NCBI GenBank assembly: GCA_022706085.1 | Contig: JAKJDF010000004.1 | Span: 124,001-188,000 of the forward strand | Direction: 5' to 3' | DNA: 64,000 nucleotides | Source of the DNA: Candidatus Latescibacterota bacterium | GTDB lineage: Bacteria; Latescibacterota; MWCZ01 | Shown here: positions 25,425 to 35,385 of the stretch, piece by piece | How positions within the stretch are numbered: position 1 is the stretch's first letter | Layout: each line of letters starts with the position of its first letter | Program-made: the position numbers and the translations under genes | Notes under the pieces: model-generated | Seen by the model: only the letters and a program-made list of their open reading frames with translations | What the model was told of the DNA's origin: nothing | Databases searched by the model: none

Positions 25425-26770
25425 TATCCCCACCCCTTTCCTCCTCCCACGAGTTTGCCGCCGCCGCTGATGTAATCCGCACCCTTCACGCGGCAGGGTA
25501 CAACGCGTACCTGATCGGCGGCTGCGTACGTGACATGGTACTCGGGTTGATTCCGAAGGATTTCGACATCGTCACATCGGCGAAACCGGAGGAAACGCAG
25601 GCTCTCTTTCCGCGATCGCTGCGACTCGGCGCACAATTCGGCGTCATCACCGTGCTGGCGAACGGTCTCTCGTTCGATGTCGCCACCTTTCGCAGGGAAG
25701 GCAATTACGAAGACGGCCGACGACCTTCGTGGGTGGAATACGCCGATCTCGAAGCCGACGTCCGCAGGCGCGACTTCACGATCAATGGGATGGCGTTTGA
25801 CCTGTCCAGAAGTACAGTGATAGATCTTTGCGGAGGGCTCGCGGACCTTCGGGAAGGCATCATCAGAACGATAGGGGACCCGGCGGAGCGATTCGGGGAG
25901 GATGCACTGCGTGTCATCCGCGCGGTGAGATTTGCCGCGAGATTCGGGTTTTCGCTGGAAGAGACCACCCGGCTTGCGGTTATTTCGGCTGCTCCATCCC
26001 TTGGCAGAATCGCGCGGGAGCGGATCTGGCAGGAACTCCAATTCATGATCACGGAGGAACGCCGGGAATCGGCTTTCAGTATTCTCGCCGAACTGGGGCT
26101 TCTGCCGCACGTTTTCGGGCCCGATGCCGTCTGGTCGCCCGAGACGATCGTCCGCACTTCGGCGCGCCTTGCGGCGCTGGCACCGGATGCCTCGATCGTG
26201 CTGGTTCTCGCGTGCGTTCTGGCGGACGGCGTAGCACACACGACGCCGGATGAATTCGCCGCTGGGGTCGGCGAGCCGTACGACGAAGAGGCAGCCTCAC
26301 GCGCCGAGACCGTGCTGGTGTCGCTTCGGGCGCCCCGGTCGGTGGTGGATGGAGTCGGCGCACTGATTGCGCGGCGCATGGTCTGGGCGGCGCCGAACTC
26401 GCTCAGGGAGGGGCGCATCGCACAACTGGTGCGCAATGACAGAACCGGCGCCCTCGTGCCGTTCTGGACGGCGGACGCTGCCTCCTTCGGAATGGCGGAC
26501 GCCGTTTCTCGGATTCGTGACATCGCCGACCGGATTATCGCCGAAGGGAAAGCGCACGGCGGGAAGAACCGCATGCCGTTGAACGGCACCGTGCTCGCGG
26601 ACGCGGGAATACCGCGCGACGCTACGATGGGTGAGCTTCTTGCGGAGGCGGAGCGGCTCTGGCTGGAAGGGAAACTGGAAACAGAAGCTGATGTCCGACG
26701 CTGGCTGAACGAAACCGTTCGACGTGCGGACTCAGGCGCCGGCGCGGGAGACCCGAAGCCACAGTCTTGA
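25388..26770 (+). CDS. CCA-adding tRNA nucleotidyltransferase / poly(A) polymerase family
   Basis: Class II nucleotidyltransferase that builds or repairs the tRNA 3' CCA end (or part of it), 460 residues. The head contains YLIGGCVRDMVLGLIPKDFD (about residues 41-60) with the GG and DxD metal motif, followed by RRRDFTINGMAFD and RFGEDALRVIRAVRFAARFGF, the base-selecting neck region. The C-terminal helical body is less conserved. It starts with GTG 25388 inside the receiver gene's end. An HD domain is not obvious. CCA-adding, A-adding and poly(A) polymerase activities cannot be told apart by eye. Confidence 0.88.
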   Translation: MVGHLVEQLPLVISPPLSSSHEFAAAADVIRTLHAAGYNAYLIGGCVRDMVLGLIPKDFDIVTSAKPEETQALFPRSLRLGAQFGVITVLANGLSFDVATFRREGNYEDGRRPSWVEYADLEADVRRRDFTINGMAFDLSRSTVIDLCGGLADLREGIIRTIGDPAERFGEDALRVIRAVRFAARFGFSLEETTRLAVISAAPSLGRIARERIWQELQFMITEERRESAFSILAELGLLPHVFGPDAVWSPETIVRTSARLAALAPDASIVLVLACVLADGVAHTTPDEFAAGVGEPYDEEAASRAETVLVSLRAPRSVVDGVGALIARRMVWAAPNSLREGRIAQLVRNDRTGALVPFWTADAASFGMADAVSRIRDIADRIIAEGKAHGGKNRMPLNGTVLADAGIPRDATMGELLAEAERLWLEGKLETEADVRRWLNETVRRADSGAGAGDPKPQS

Positions 26771-26854
26771 GTCGTCCCATTTCTGGGATTGAAGCGCTAT
26801 ATTGGAAATAGGCAATCTCGATCTCGGGGGGGATCACGTGGGAAGCGTCAGGAC

Positions 26855-27061
26855 ATGCGATCGGTCTACTGGGATCTACTCCATATTGTCGCATTTGTGT
26901 TTTTTCTCCTCTTTGTCGCCGCTGTCGCGGCAAACGTTGCCGGGTACGGCCCCCGGGAATGGTTTTTGCCCCTGTTGATTGCCGCCGCCGTTTCCGGGGC
27001 AGCCATGCTGGCAACAGACCAGAGCAAACGCTGGCCCTGGTTTGGACGAGGGTCAAGATAG
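26855..27061 (+). CDS. Small two-helix membrane protein, unknown
   Basis: About 68 residues with two hydrophobic segments (LLHIVAFVFFLLFVAAVAANVA and WFLPLLIAAAVSGAAMLA) and a charged, Trp-rich tail. ATG 26855 is the likely start, though the ribosome site is weak. It precedes the cohesin-like secreted protein by about 25 bases and could be co-transcribed with it. I recognise no family. Confidence 0.5.
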   Translation: MRSVYWDLLHIVAFVFFLLFVAAVAANVAGYGPREWFLPLLIAAAVSGAAMLATDQSKRWPWFGRGSR

Positions 27062-27085
27062 ACTCTTAGCCTTCTGAGGGTGCTC

Positions 27086-28354
27086 GTGAACAGTCTGCGC
27101 TGTCGGTGGGGCGACGCCTTCATGCTGGCGCTCCTTTCGGCCGCTTTCAGCGTGTCACCGCGGACGGTGCATGCGAAGCCGTCCGCTGACATCGTTCTGA
27201 GCGTGCCGATTGACACGGTCGTGGAAGCGGGACAGCAGTTTCTGTTGCCGGTACGCATCAGCGGCGTCACCGTTCTGGATTCCGTAACCTCCTTCAACTT
27301 CGGTGTTCGCGTCCCGCTCGATATCATGTTGGTCGATACTGCAGCGGTCAAGGGACCCGCTCTCCCGTCTGGAGCGGGGTTCAGCTCTGCGAAACGTGAC
27401 AGTGTCATTGTCGTCGGGGGCTACTGGACACTCCCGCTGGCTAACAACGGCACCTTGTTTTTCCTGCGTTGCACTCCAAAAGGCGACGTTCCGGACAACA
27501 CCTCGAGGGAAGTGCGACTGGAACGGTTATCGCAGAACGGCACGCTGCTCTACTATTTGAACGAACGGAACAAGCCTCCCTGTACCGCGCAGAATGGGTC
27601 TGTGCGAGTCCGCAACCTGAACATGGTGCCGGTCCGTATCGCCGTTCTGGCAGATTCCTCGGTTGACGCAGGGTCACCGTGTTCCATTCAGGTTCAGGGC
27701 GGCGGCCTTCTTTCCTTCAGCGGCACCACAGCGCTGCAATTTGCTCTCACCGTTCCGCCCGCGCTCTACCAGTCGGTATCCGTTCAGGGAGGGCTTCTTC
27801 CCGCGGACGCAGTTACACTTGCCGATGCAGGGAGTGGTCTGTTCCGCGTTTCTGGATCGGTCCCAAACCCCGTGGGAGGAACGGGCACCCTGTTCACCAT
27901 GCAGGGCCTCACAAAACAGGATATTCCCGACAGCACCGTGTTCACAATTTCAATCGAACGGCTGTCGGACGGGGGAAACCCGCTTCCGTACGCTCGAAAA
28001 GGTGATCAGACACCGGACTGCGCAGTGTCGAACGGCGCGGTCACCGTCCGAAGCCCCGTTTCAGTTGCGCATGGAGGGGCCGCGATCCCCGCGCGAAGTG
28101 AGGTGACCGCGTATCCGAACCCGTTCAATGCAGTGATCACATTTCGGGTGCATGGACCGCTGTCGGATGGACCCATTGACGCCACCATTTTCACGGTGCT
28201 TGGAACGGTGGTTCGCCGCTGGTCACAGTCGACCCCGGAATGGACGTGGGATGGGCGCGACGCCTCAGGCGTTTCCGTGGCAAGCGGCGTCTACGTGGTG
28301 GTCGTACGAAACGGCGAAAAAACCTGGCAGAAGAGAGTAACACTCTTGCGCTGA
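27086..28354 (+). CDS. Secreted protein with two cohesin-like domains and FlgD/type IX-like C-terminal domain
   Basis: A 422-residue predicted secreted protein. After a signal peptide (MLALLSAAFSVSPRTVHA region) there are two similar beta domains (about residues 30-170 and 175-325) with strand pattern VEAGQQFLLPVRISG...and GSVRV, resembling cohesin or anchoring-type folds. The final 80 residues (AYPNPFNAVITFRV, then DATIFTVLGTVVRRW, WDGRDASGVSVASGVYVV, ending VTLLR) match the FlgD Ig-like / gliding-type C-terminal sorting domains. GTG 27086 follows GAGGG five bases away; GTG 27080 and ATG 27122 are alternatives. It is upstream of the giant FN3-like protein with the same C-terminal end. Confidence 0.8.
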   Translation: MNSLRCRWGDAFMLALLSAAFSVSPRTVHAKPSADIVLSVPIDTVVEAGQQFLLPVRISGVTVLDSVTSFNFGVRVPLDIMLVDTAAVKGPALPSGAGFSSAKRDSVIVVGGYWTLPLANNGTLFFLRCTPKGDVPDNTSREVRLERLSQNGTLLYYLNERNKPPCTAQNGSVRVRNLNMVPVRIAVLADSSVDAGSPCSIQVQGGGLLSFSGTTALQFALTVPPALYQSVSVQGGLLPADAVTLADAGSGLFRVSGSVPNPVGGTGTLFTMQGLTKQDIPDSTVFTISIERLSDGGNPLPYARKGDQTPDCAVSNGAVTVRSPVSVAHGGAAIPARSEVTAYPNPFNAVITFRVHGPLSDGPIDATIFTVLGTVVRRWSQSTPEWTWDGRDASGVSVASGVYVVVVRNGEKTWQKRVTLLR

Positions 28355-28561
28355 AGTGCATATATTGTAAAGGGAATGCGTTCGGTTCATCACGCCGCGG
28401 GGGCATTCGTTCGCACGGTCGCCTGGCCAACGATTCCACCGGGATGCGCACAGAGCGCGATCGGAACTAACCCGGCGAAATGGCAGTTCTGTTTCGTTGA
28501 CGAATAACGTTTTTGCGTGTTTCCTATGCCGGCTGGCACCTGACAGCAGGGAGGGTAGCTC

Positions 28562-31500
28562 ATGAGAACCCCTTGGAGATCTCTTTTCGCGCTGGTCCTT
28601 GCATTCGCGGGAACGAGCGGCGCGGGTCTGCCTATCACGCTTTCCATGGATGAAGTTGTGGGCGTGCGGGGTCAGACCGTTACTATGCCAGTGAGGATCA
28701 CGAGCGAACCTCTGGTTGCGGCCGACAGCATCGTGAGCGGGCAGTTTGACCTGGTTTTCGACCCGACGGTGTTGGTGCCGGATACGGTTCTCAGCATACA
28801 GGCATCCGATGGCACGATCATGTCGAAATCCATGGTTGCCGTGAACCTGGAACCCGGGATTCTCCGTTTTGCTTTTGCAAGCGCCAACGCGACTCCCTAC
28901 GTTGGCGATTCCGTGGTCGTACGGGTTGTGTTCCATGTCATAGGCCAACACGGGCAGGAGAGTTCGCTGGAGATCCAGAATATCCTGTTCAATGAGCTCC
29001 CGGGCGGGGCAACGGAGCCGGGGATGGGGTGGGTGCTCGTTCGCAGCGCACCCCCCGTGTTCACGTCGTTCCCCTCCGCGGTAACCGTCATGGTCGGCCA
29101 GGCGATGCAGGTGCAGGTAAAGGCCGTGGATGATGACGGAGCCGTATTCTACAGCAGCCAGTTCACGGCGGGAACACAGCTTTTTTCTATCGACGGCGAG
29201 ACAGGTGTGATGTCATATACGCCCGTGCCCGCGGATGTCGGCGTGTACACCGTCAGGGTGACCGCGTGGGACGTGTTCGAGACAAGCACGTGGCGGGAAT
29301 TTCGGCTGACAGTGCTCGCTGATACGACGAAACCGGTAATCATCGGTTCACCTTCCGCGACAGGCATCACGGAAAACGCCGCGACGATAGTCTGGAACAC
29401 CGACAAGGTTTCCACCTCGGTGGTGCGGTACGGATTGACCGGCGGATCGATGACTGTAACGAGCGATCCCGCCCTCGTGCGGCAACACGCGGTGGTACTG
29501 ACCCAGCTGCTTTCGAACCGCGCGTATTCGTACGAGGTCTGGTCTGTTGACGGGTTTGGAAACACTTCTGCAACCAAAGCGGGAACCTTCACGACCCTTC
29601 AGGCACCGCAGACAGAACCGCTGGTAATCACGCTGCGCCCGTCGGTGGAGCGGGGAACAAACCAGGCGGCAGTTTCGTGGGAAACGAACCGTCAGTCCAC
29701 GACGGTAGTGCGGTACGGAACGTCTTCCGCCGCGTTGAATGACAGTGTCGTCGGGGTATCAGGAAGTGTACATACCGCGACAATCAAAGGGCTGACACCC
29801 AACACGAAATACTTTTTCCGCGTCCGGTCTGTAGACGCGTGGAATCTTTCCGTGTTGAGCGCGATTGACTCGTTTACCACGAAGGCACTTCTCCTTGCGC
29901 CAGTCATCACCACGCCGCCGAGCGTGATCGCGCGCGACCACACCAGCTTCACGGTTCGCTGGGTGACCGACCGCGCCTCCACGTCCGTGATTGACGTCGG
30001 GACGACGACGGCGTACGGTCGCCGAATCAGCGACACGACGGCGGTGACGGTGCATATCGTCGCGGTGACCAACCTTGCTCCGTCCACTCAATACAACTAC
30101 CGCGCCGGGTCAGCCGGTCCGGAAGGCCTGGGACCGACGTTCAGCGCCAATCAGCAGGTATATACGACCGATGCGCCCGATACGAAGCCTCCGGTAATCA
30201 CGCAGGGCCCGGTGGACCAGGGTGTGGATAACGAATCCGCAACGATTTACTGGTTGACGGACGAAGCGGCGAACGCAATTGTGGATTACAGCGTCGTACA
30301 ACCCGATGGAAGTGCCGATTTTGGACAGCGCGTTGCTCGGATGGTGTACGAGAAAAGCCATTCCGTGGTTCTGACGAACCTCCTGCCCAGCACCACCTAT
30401 CGGTACCGGGTGAGTTCCTTCGACTTGATCGGAAACGGTCCTACTCAGGCGATCGCGGAATTACGCACTGCAGCGGCACCCGACCTTACGCCGCCGGTTC
30501 TTCTGGGCCGGGTGCAGATCAGCGGCATTACCGAGCGGAGTGCGATGGTACGGTGGGCCACGGACGAGGCATCGGATTCCCGCGTTCTGTACACCTCGCA
30601 ATCAGCGGTTCCTGAAGCGGTGACAGTGTCAGCGCTCGTGACAGATCATGTTGTCTCGCTGACCGGACTTGCGCCGTCAACGAATTACACCCTCTCGGTA
30701 TACAGCACCGATATCGCGGGTAATCCTCTGGGGCCGATTGCCGCGTCGTTCCGCACGAAGGCGGTCCCAGATACGATTCCGCCGGTAATCACCGCGCTGC
30801 CCAAGATTGACGGGCAGACGCTTACGCCGTTCAATCTTGTGAACGCCGTCATGTCGCTCGGGACCAACGAAGTTGCTACCGCGCAGGCGGTGTTCGGGTT
30901 CAGTCAGGCGGCGCTTGTCGGGATGGTCCCGGCGAGCGCTCCGGGATTGACGCAGGTGCTTCAGTTCACCAACCTGCCGCCTGATACCACCGTGTATTAC
31001 CGGATTACCGTGACGGACGCCGCGGAAACGCCGAACTCGCGGGTGGACATAGTGCGCTCGTTCCGCACGATCAAAGGTGCCGATCTTACTGCGCCGGCGA
31101 TCACCGTTGGACCGGTGGTGACGGATGTTCAGGAGCGCAGTTTCACGGTTGCCTGGACTACTGACGAGGCGTCCACCAGCAGACTTCGGTTCGGGACCAC
31201 CGCCACAAACCTTGTGGGGAACGCACAGGACCCGACTCCCGTCCAGTCACACCGAATCACCGCAACGAACCTGACTCCGGGGACCAAGTATTTCTGGCGT
31301 GTTCTGTCCGCGGATCCTTCCGGGAATACCGTTGCATCATCCGTGCGTGAAGTGACTACGCCGGTAGAGCAGGACATCACGCCTCCGGTGTTCGTGCGGC
31401 GGCCGGTTGCAACGTATGCCGCGTTCGACAATGCGGTGATCACGTGGGCGACCGACGAGAACACCACGGCATACATATATTACGCCGGCTCCGCGGACAC

Positions 31501-33856
31501 GGTCTTCAATGTGGCGGTGGACGAGAACTACCGAACCGACCACATCGTCAGCATCACGAACCTGCAGGGCGGCGTGGAGTACGTGTACTACGTGGAGGCG
31601 ATGGATAATGCCGGCAATTCGGCAGTTGCGGGTGACACTTCCGCGCCGGTTTTCCAGAACAACGGGAAGATCACAAGGCTTGGCGATGGCACCGCGAAGA
31701 TCACCCAGGCACCGCGTGGAGGCACGTTCACCACGACCGTTGCGCCTGACGTAACCTACCCTGTCATCACGGGTGATCCAAACGTCGTCGAGACGAACAG
31801 CACTTCCACCACCGTAACTTGGACAACGGACGAAACCTCCAACAGCGTCGTGCGGATTCTGGAAACCTCGGGTGGCGCAGGGAAGGCTGCACGGGCGGCG
31901 GATATTACGGCCGATCTTCTGGAACGCGGGCGTGTGGTCGCGCAATCTGACAACGTAAAGAACCACCAGTTGACGATAACCTCACTTACTCCGGGAGCTT
32001 CGTACGTCCTGCACGTGACGTCTACCGACCCGTCTGGCAACGGTGAGACTATCAGCCAGCCGGTCTACGTCACGTTGCCGCAGGCCGCGGATCTGACTCC
32101 TCCGTCCATCGTGGAAGGCTCGGTTACCGCCACAATGACGCAGACTCAGGCGATCATAAGCTGGCAGACCGATGAGCTTTCAGACAGCCGTGTGGATTAC
32201 GCTCAAGGCAACGTTACTGAGCTGCCGCTCTCGCGTGTGGTTCCGGACCCGGTCAAAAACCATCAGGTGGTGCTTACGAATCTGGTCCCGGACCAGCTTT
32301 ACTCCTACCGCGTGTTCTCCACCGACATCCGTGGAAACGGGCCGGCTTCGAGCGGCGTCCATACGTTTACCTTCCGTACGGCCGCCCAACCGGACGTGAC
32401 GCCGCCGGTGATTTCCGGGGTGACCGTGACGGGGGTGACGGACGTGAACGCCAACGTCACGTGGCAGACGGATGAAGATGCGGACGCGTTTGTGGAGTAC
32501 GGGACGACGCCTTCATTCGGCCTTACGCGGAACGAGCCGGTACTTACGAAGACTCACAGCCTGACGCTCACCAACCTTGCCCCGTCGACGAAGTATTACT
32601 TCCGTCTGGCGGGAAGCGACCGAGCAGGCAACACCAGCGCTCTTACGCCGCTGGACAGCCTGGTGACTGCGGCTACACCGGATCTTACACCCCCGAATGC
32701 ACCGGCCGTGGTCGACACGGTGCCGGCTTCAGCGCGCGTGATCCTGCGCTGGGCGAAGAGCACGTCGCCAGACGTGGCAAGCTACATCGTGTACCGGAAC
32801 GGTTCCATCCTTGCCAGTGGCGTAGGCGACACCGCATACGTGGACAGAAGCGTGGCGAACGGGATCACCTACACGTACGAGATCGCTGCGCGCGACTTCG
32901 CGGGCAACGTGGGTACCAAATCCGTCGCGGTGCGCGAAACGCCTCAGGCAACGGAAGCCCCGCAGGCACCGGAGCCGAAGTCGCCAATTCTTGGGAAACT
33001 GCAACAGGCTGAGACCGTCGTCTTCGAGGTGAATAACGCAGTGCGTGCGGTTTCCAGACCTACGGTTCCGCTGAAGTATTCCTTCGTCGTCGCAAGCGAT
33101 TCGCTCCTGCAGAATGTCATTGCGGCAGGGAACAACGTCGCGGAGGGCTCTGGAACGACGTCATGGTCCGTCTCGGGCAGTCAGTTCGAGATGAACAAGG
33201 TTTACTTCTGGGCTGCTCAGGCTTCGGACGGAGTGGCTGTAGGGCCGATCACCACCTCGGTTCGCTTCCGCTACGGCGATTTCACGAGCGTGGAGCTTCA
33301 GAGCTTCACGGCAACGGGAACACCGAATGGCGCGGTTAAGGTGAGCTGGACGTTGCGGGTGAGCAATGCTGCGAATCTGCGCGTCGCTCTTATGAAAGGC
33401 CCTGATATCTCCTCGGCCCGTGAAATCCGCCGTTATGAATCGGGGGGGCTTGCCGGGGAGCTGATGGACATCACCGCTCGTCTCGGCGAGTCTTCACGGT
33501 ACTGGCTGCAGACAACGGATGCCATGGGGTCGGCGCGCACTTTCGGCCCGGTTGAAGCGACGGCGGCGTTGCCCACGTCATGGGAGCTTTCTTCCGCCCG
33601 TCCCAACCCGTTCAACCCGACCACAGAGATGATACTTGCGGTTCCGGCTGCCGGTGAGGCGCGTGTCGCAGTGTTCAACATCCTCGGTCAACCCGTGGCG
33701 ACACTCCTCTCGGGGCGCGTGGACGCCGGAATCCACCGCGTTGTCTGGAACGGTCTGGATACCGAAGGGCGGTCGGTTTCGAGCGGCGTGTATTTCGTTC
33801 AATTGCAGACGGGAAGTGGCGTACGGATTGTGCGAAGTGTTACGCTCCTTCGTTAA
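28562..33856 (+). CDS. Giant secreted fibronectin-like repeat protein with cohesin-like N-terminus and sorting domain
   Basis: A 1764-residue extracellular protein. A signal peptide (LFALVLAFAGTSGAG) is followed by a cohesin-like domain (about residues 24-160), a cadherin/Ig-like domain (about 160-255) and 11 repeats of roughly 100 residues (about 255-1373). Each repeat has a core such as ATIVWNTDKVSTSVVRYG, FTVAWTTDEASTSRLRFG or VTWQTDEDADAFVEYG and a second half like HAVVLTQLLSNRAYSYEV, a fold seen in the N-terminal domains of purple acid phosphatases and fibronectin type III. A classical FN3 domain (about 1373-1470) and another beta domain follow. The C-terminus (RPNPFNPTTEMIL ... VTLLR, about 1675-1764) is a type IX-like sorting domain. 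The ATG is preceded by GGAGGG. Likely an adhesin or surface scaffold; the linking motif DxTPPxI is typical of such surface proteins. Confidence 0.88.
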   Translation: MRTPWRSLFALVLAFAGTSGAGLPITLSMDEVVGVRGQTVTMPVRITSEPLVAADSIVSGQFDLVFDPTVLVPDTVLSIQASDGTIMSKSMVAVNLEPGILRFAFASANATPYVGDSVVVRVVFHVIGQHGQESSLEIQNILFNELPGGATEPGMGWVLVRSAPPVFTSFPSAVTVMVGQAMQVQVKAVDDDGAVFYSSQFTAGTQLFSIDGETGVMSYTPVPADVGVYTVRVTAWDVFETSTWREFRLTVLADTTKPVIIGSPSATGITENAATIVWNTDKVSTSVVRYGLTGGSMTVTSDPALVRQHAVVLTQLLSNRAYSYEVWSVDGFGNTSATKAGTFTTLQAPQTEPLVITLRPSVERGTNQAAVSWETNRQSTTVVRYGTSSAALNDSVVGVSGSVHTATIKGLTPNTKYFFRVRSVDAWNLSVLSAIDSFTTKALLLAPVITTPPSVIARDHTSFTVRWVTDRASTSVIDVGTTTAYGRRISDTTAVTVHIVAVTNLAPSTQYNYRAGSAGPEGLGPTFSANQQVYTTDAPDTKPPVITQGPVDQGVDNESATIYWLTDEAANAIVDYSVVQPDGSADFGQRVARMVYEKSHSVVLTNLLPSTTYRYRVSSFDLIGNGPTQAIAELRTAAAPDLTPPVLLGRVQISGITERSAMVRWATDEASDSRVLYTSQSAVPEAVTVSALVTDHVVSLTGLAPSTNYTLSVYSTDIAGNPLGPIAASFRTKAVPDTIPPVITALPKIDGQTLTPFNLVNAVMSLGTNEVATAQAVFGFSQAALVGMVPASAPGLTQVLQFTNLPPDTTVYYRITVTDAAETPNSRVDIVRSFRTIKGADLTAPAITVGPVVTDVQERSFTVAWTTDEASTSRLRFGTTATNLVGNAQDPTPVQSHRITATNLTPGTKYFWRVLSADPSGNTVASSVREVTTPVEQDITPPVFVRRPVATYAAFDNAVITWATDENTTAYIYYAGSADTVFNVAVDENYRTDHIVSITNLQGGVEYVYYVEAMDNAGNSAVAGDTSAPVFQNNGKITRLGDGTAKITQAPRGGTFTTTVAPDVTYPVITGDPNVVETNSTSTTVTWTTDETSNSVVRILETSGGAGKAARAADITADLLERGRVVAQSDNVKNHQLTITSLTPGASYVLHVTSTDPSGNGETISQPVYVTLPQAADLTPPSIVEGSVTATMTQTQAIISWQTDELSDSRVDYAQGNVTELPLSRVVPDPVKNHQVVLTNLVPDQLYSYRVFSTDIRGNGPASSGVHTFTFRTAAQPDVTPPVISGVTVTGVTDVNANVTWQTDEDADAFVEYGTTPSFGLTRNEPVLTKTHSLTLTNLAPSTKYYFRLAGSDRAGNTSALTPLDSLVTAATPDLTPPNAPAVVDTVPASARVILRWAKSTSPDVASYIVYRNGSILASGVGDTAYVDRSVANGITYTYEIAARDFAGNVGTKSVAVRETPQATEAPQAPEPKSPILGKLQQAETVVFEVNNAVRAVSRPTVPLKYSFVVASDSLLQNVIAAGNNVAEGSGTTSWSVSGSQFEMNKVYFWAAQASDGVAVGPITTSVRFRYGDFTSVELQSFTATGTPNGAVKVSWTLRVSNAANLRVALMKGPDISSAREIRRYESGGLAGELMDITARLGESSRYWLQTTDAMGSARTFGPVEATAALPTSWELSSARPNPFNPTTEMILAVPAAGEARVAVFNILGQPVATLLSGRVDAGIHRVVWNGLDTEGRSVSSGVYFVQLQTGSGVRIVRSVTLLR

Positions 33857-33876
33857 CCTCCTTTCCCACCACGAAG

Positions 33877-33913
33877 AAAGAGGCGCTCCGGAATTGGTCC
33901 GGAGCGCCTCTTT
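33877..33913 (+). terminator. Bidirectional Rho-independent terminator between convergent operons
   Basis: A 16-bp stem (AAAGAGGCGCTCCGGA at 33877-33892 with its complement at 33898-33913) with loop ATTGG and a T-run on the plus side; on the minus side a TTTCTT tract follows. It lies between the convergent ends of the FN3-like gene (33856) and the ATP-grasp gene (33946), so it probably serves both. Confidence 0.9.
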
Positions 33914-33945
33914 TGTGCATCTTGCTTTGAGATCTTCGCTCCCGG

Positions 33946-35340
33946 TCACTCACCCCACATGAATCGGGAAACGCCCGGTTCTCCTTCGGTTTCCCATCCC
34001 ACTGAAAGAAACCGGCTGTGGCTCAACCCTGCGGGGCGAGGGTTGACTTCCAGCGCGAGGGCACGCGGAACGCCGTCATCGCCAGCAGACACCACTATAT
34101 CAACGCCTGCGAGCCTCGTCTTGCGCGACGCAGCCGCCACGGCCTCGACTGCCGCGCACGCACACGCCTGACACTGTACAGTGAGGTGTGCAGGAAACGG
34201 TGCGAGTCGACCGCCGATGCGCACTTTCAGTGCGGACCGAAGAATCGGTCTCAATCTGCCCTGATGGCCGACGGACGCGATACCACAACCGCGCGCCGCG
34301 ACGTGCACGAATCCCGACTCGACGCGACTGGAACCTCCTGCCTTGCCCGTCACATTCATTCGGAGCACGGCGGTGTGATCTTCTCCGGCCTCGTCCACCC
34401 AGACGAGATCGTTCGTGAACGGTTGAAGCAGCGCATCGTCACCGCGTTCCCAGATAACCTTCAGCGGGTCAGTTGTCTCGGCAGGATTGCACACCGTGGC
34501 GGCAAGGCCTTCCGTGCCGTGCCTGGGTTTGGCGACAATCGGTGCCGACGATCTGTCCACGAGGCTGAGGCACATCTCCGCCGTGGACGCCGTATCAGGT
34601 GGCACGAGGAGGGTAACCGGTGTTGGTACACCAGCGTTCCGCCAAATGCGGAATGTCTGCCATTTGTCATCGGCTATCTGCGCGAATTCGTACGGGTTCA
34701 CCACATCAATTCCGCAAGTGCCGGCTACATCGTGCCACCTTCTGTGCCACGCGGCTTCGTCTGATCCAGGCCCGAGCAGAAGCAGTATTCTTTCCGGCTT
34801 GCGCGGGTTCAGGACGCCCTGCTCTATGATGACATCGTTCTCTGCGTCGAGTCGGAGTACGCGCTCCGGGTACCCATCCTTCTGCATCCACGTATCGTGG
34901 ACGGCGACCACGCCGGAAAACGTGTGCCGCCGCATTTGCTCTTCCATACCATCAACCAGAAGCGGAGCGAGTTCCTCGACCGCGCGCGGGAAGTTCGCGA
35001 ACACCACCGCCCCATAGGGAGCAGCGAGACTTTCAGGCGCGAGTGAGATGTGCAGAGGCGGCGCGATGGAGTTTGTGGTAAGGGCATCCGCCACAAGCAT
35101 GGCAAGGCGGTCCGGGAATTCCCTCAAGAGCTTATCGCCAGCCGAAACAGAATCCGGGGCGTTCTGAGCCAGTTCCCCCAGCGACTCTCTTCCAAATGCG
35201 CGAAACCAGCGGTATGCTGCTTCGAAAACAGCTTCCCAGTCGTCTACCTCGAACCGTCGAACCTGTCCGTTCTCGCATGCAAGCAGCACATTTGCAGCGG
35301 CCTGAACGAGATATTGTGTGGGTTCAAATCGCGTGTCCAC
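33946..35340 (-). CDS. ATP-grasp superfamily ligase-like protein
   Basis: A 464-residue cytoplasmic protein. A pre-ATP-grasp Rossmann-like region (about residues 185-240: ERILLLLGPGSDEAAW and DKWQTFRIWRNAGVPTP) precedes the ATP-grasp domain, with the nucleotide-binding lysine in PIVAKPRHGTEGLA (about 265-278) and the metal-binding ALEVNPRPAGLSHSRF (about 429-446). ATP-grasp enzymes form carboxylate-amine or -thiol bonds through an acyl phosphate; the substrate here is unknown. GTG 35340 has GAGGGGGA ten bases upstream. It lies 45 bases downstream of the giant gene at 35386-42828 on the same strand and is surely its operon partner. The first 180 residues show no family I recognise. Confidence 0.82.
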   Translation of the reverse strand: MDTRFEPTQYLVQAAANVLLACENGQVRRFEVDDWEAVFEAAYRWFRAFGRESLGELAQNAPDSVSAGDKLLREFPDRLAMLVADALTTNSIAPPLHISLAPESLAAPYGAVVFANFPRAVEELAPLLVDGMEEQMRRHTFSGVVAVHDTWMQKDGYPERVLRLDAENDVIIEQGVLNPRKPERILLLLGPGSDEAAWHRRWHDVAGTCGIDVVNPYEFAQIADDKWQTFRIWRNAGVPTPVTLLVPPDTASTAEMCLSLVDRSSAPIVAKPRHGTEGLAATVCNPAETTDPLKVIWERGDDALLQPFTNDLVWVDEAGEDHTAVLRMNVTGKAGGSSRVESGFVHVAARGCGIASVGHQGRLRPILRSALKVRIGGRLAPFPAHLTVQCQACACAAVEAVAAASRKTRLAGVDIVVSAGDDGVPRALALEVNPRPAGLSHSRFLSVGWETEGEPGVSRFMWGE

Positions 35341-35385
35341 CGGGTGGCAGTCCCCCTCGGCACGGCCGGCGCTGCCTCCAGACCT

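Noticed and set aside
28562-33856. DNA tandem repeat or CRISPR-like array in the large repeat gene
   Set aside because: The repeats are seen at protein level only, about 100 residues long and strongly diverged in DNA.
35310-35345. A tRNA T-loop-like GGTTCAAATC
   Set aside because: The flanking bases do not form a T-stem, no anticodon or acceptor arms are found, and the site is the start region of the ATP-grasp gene.
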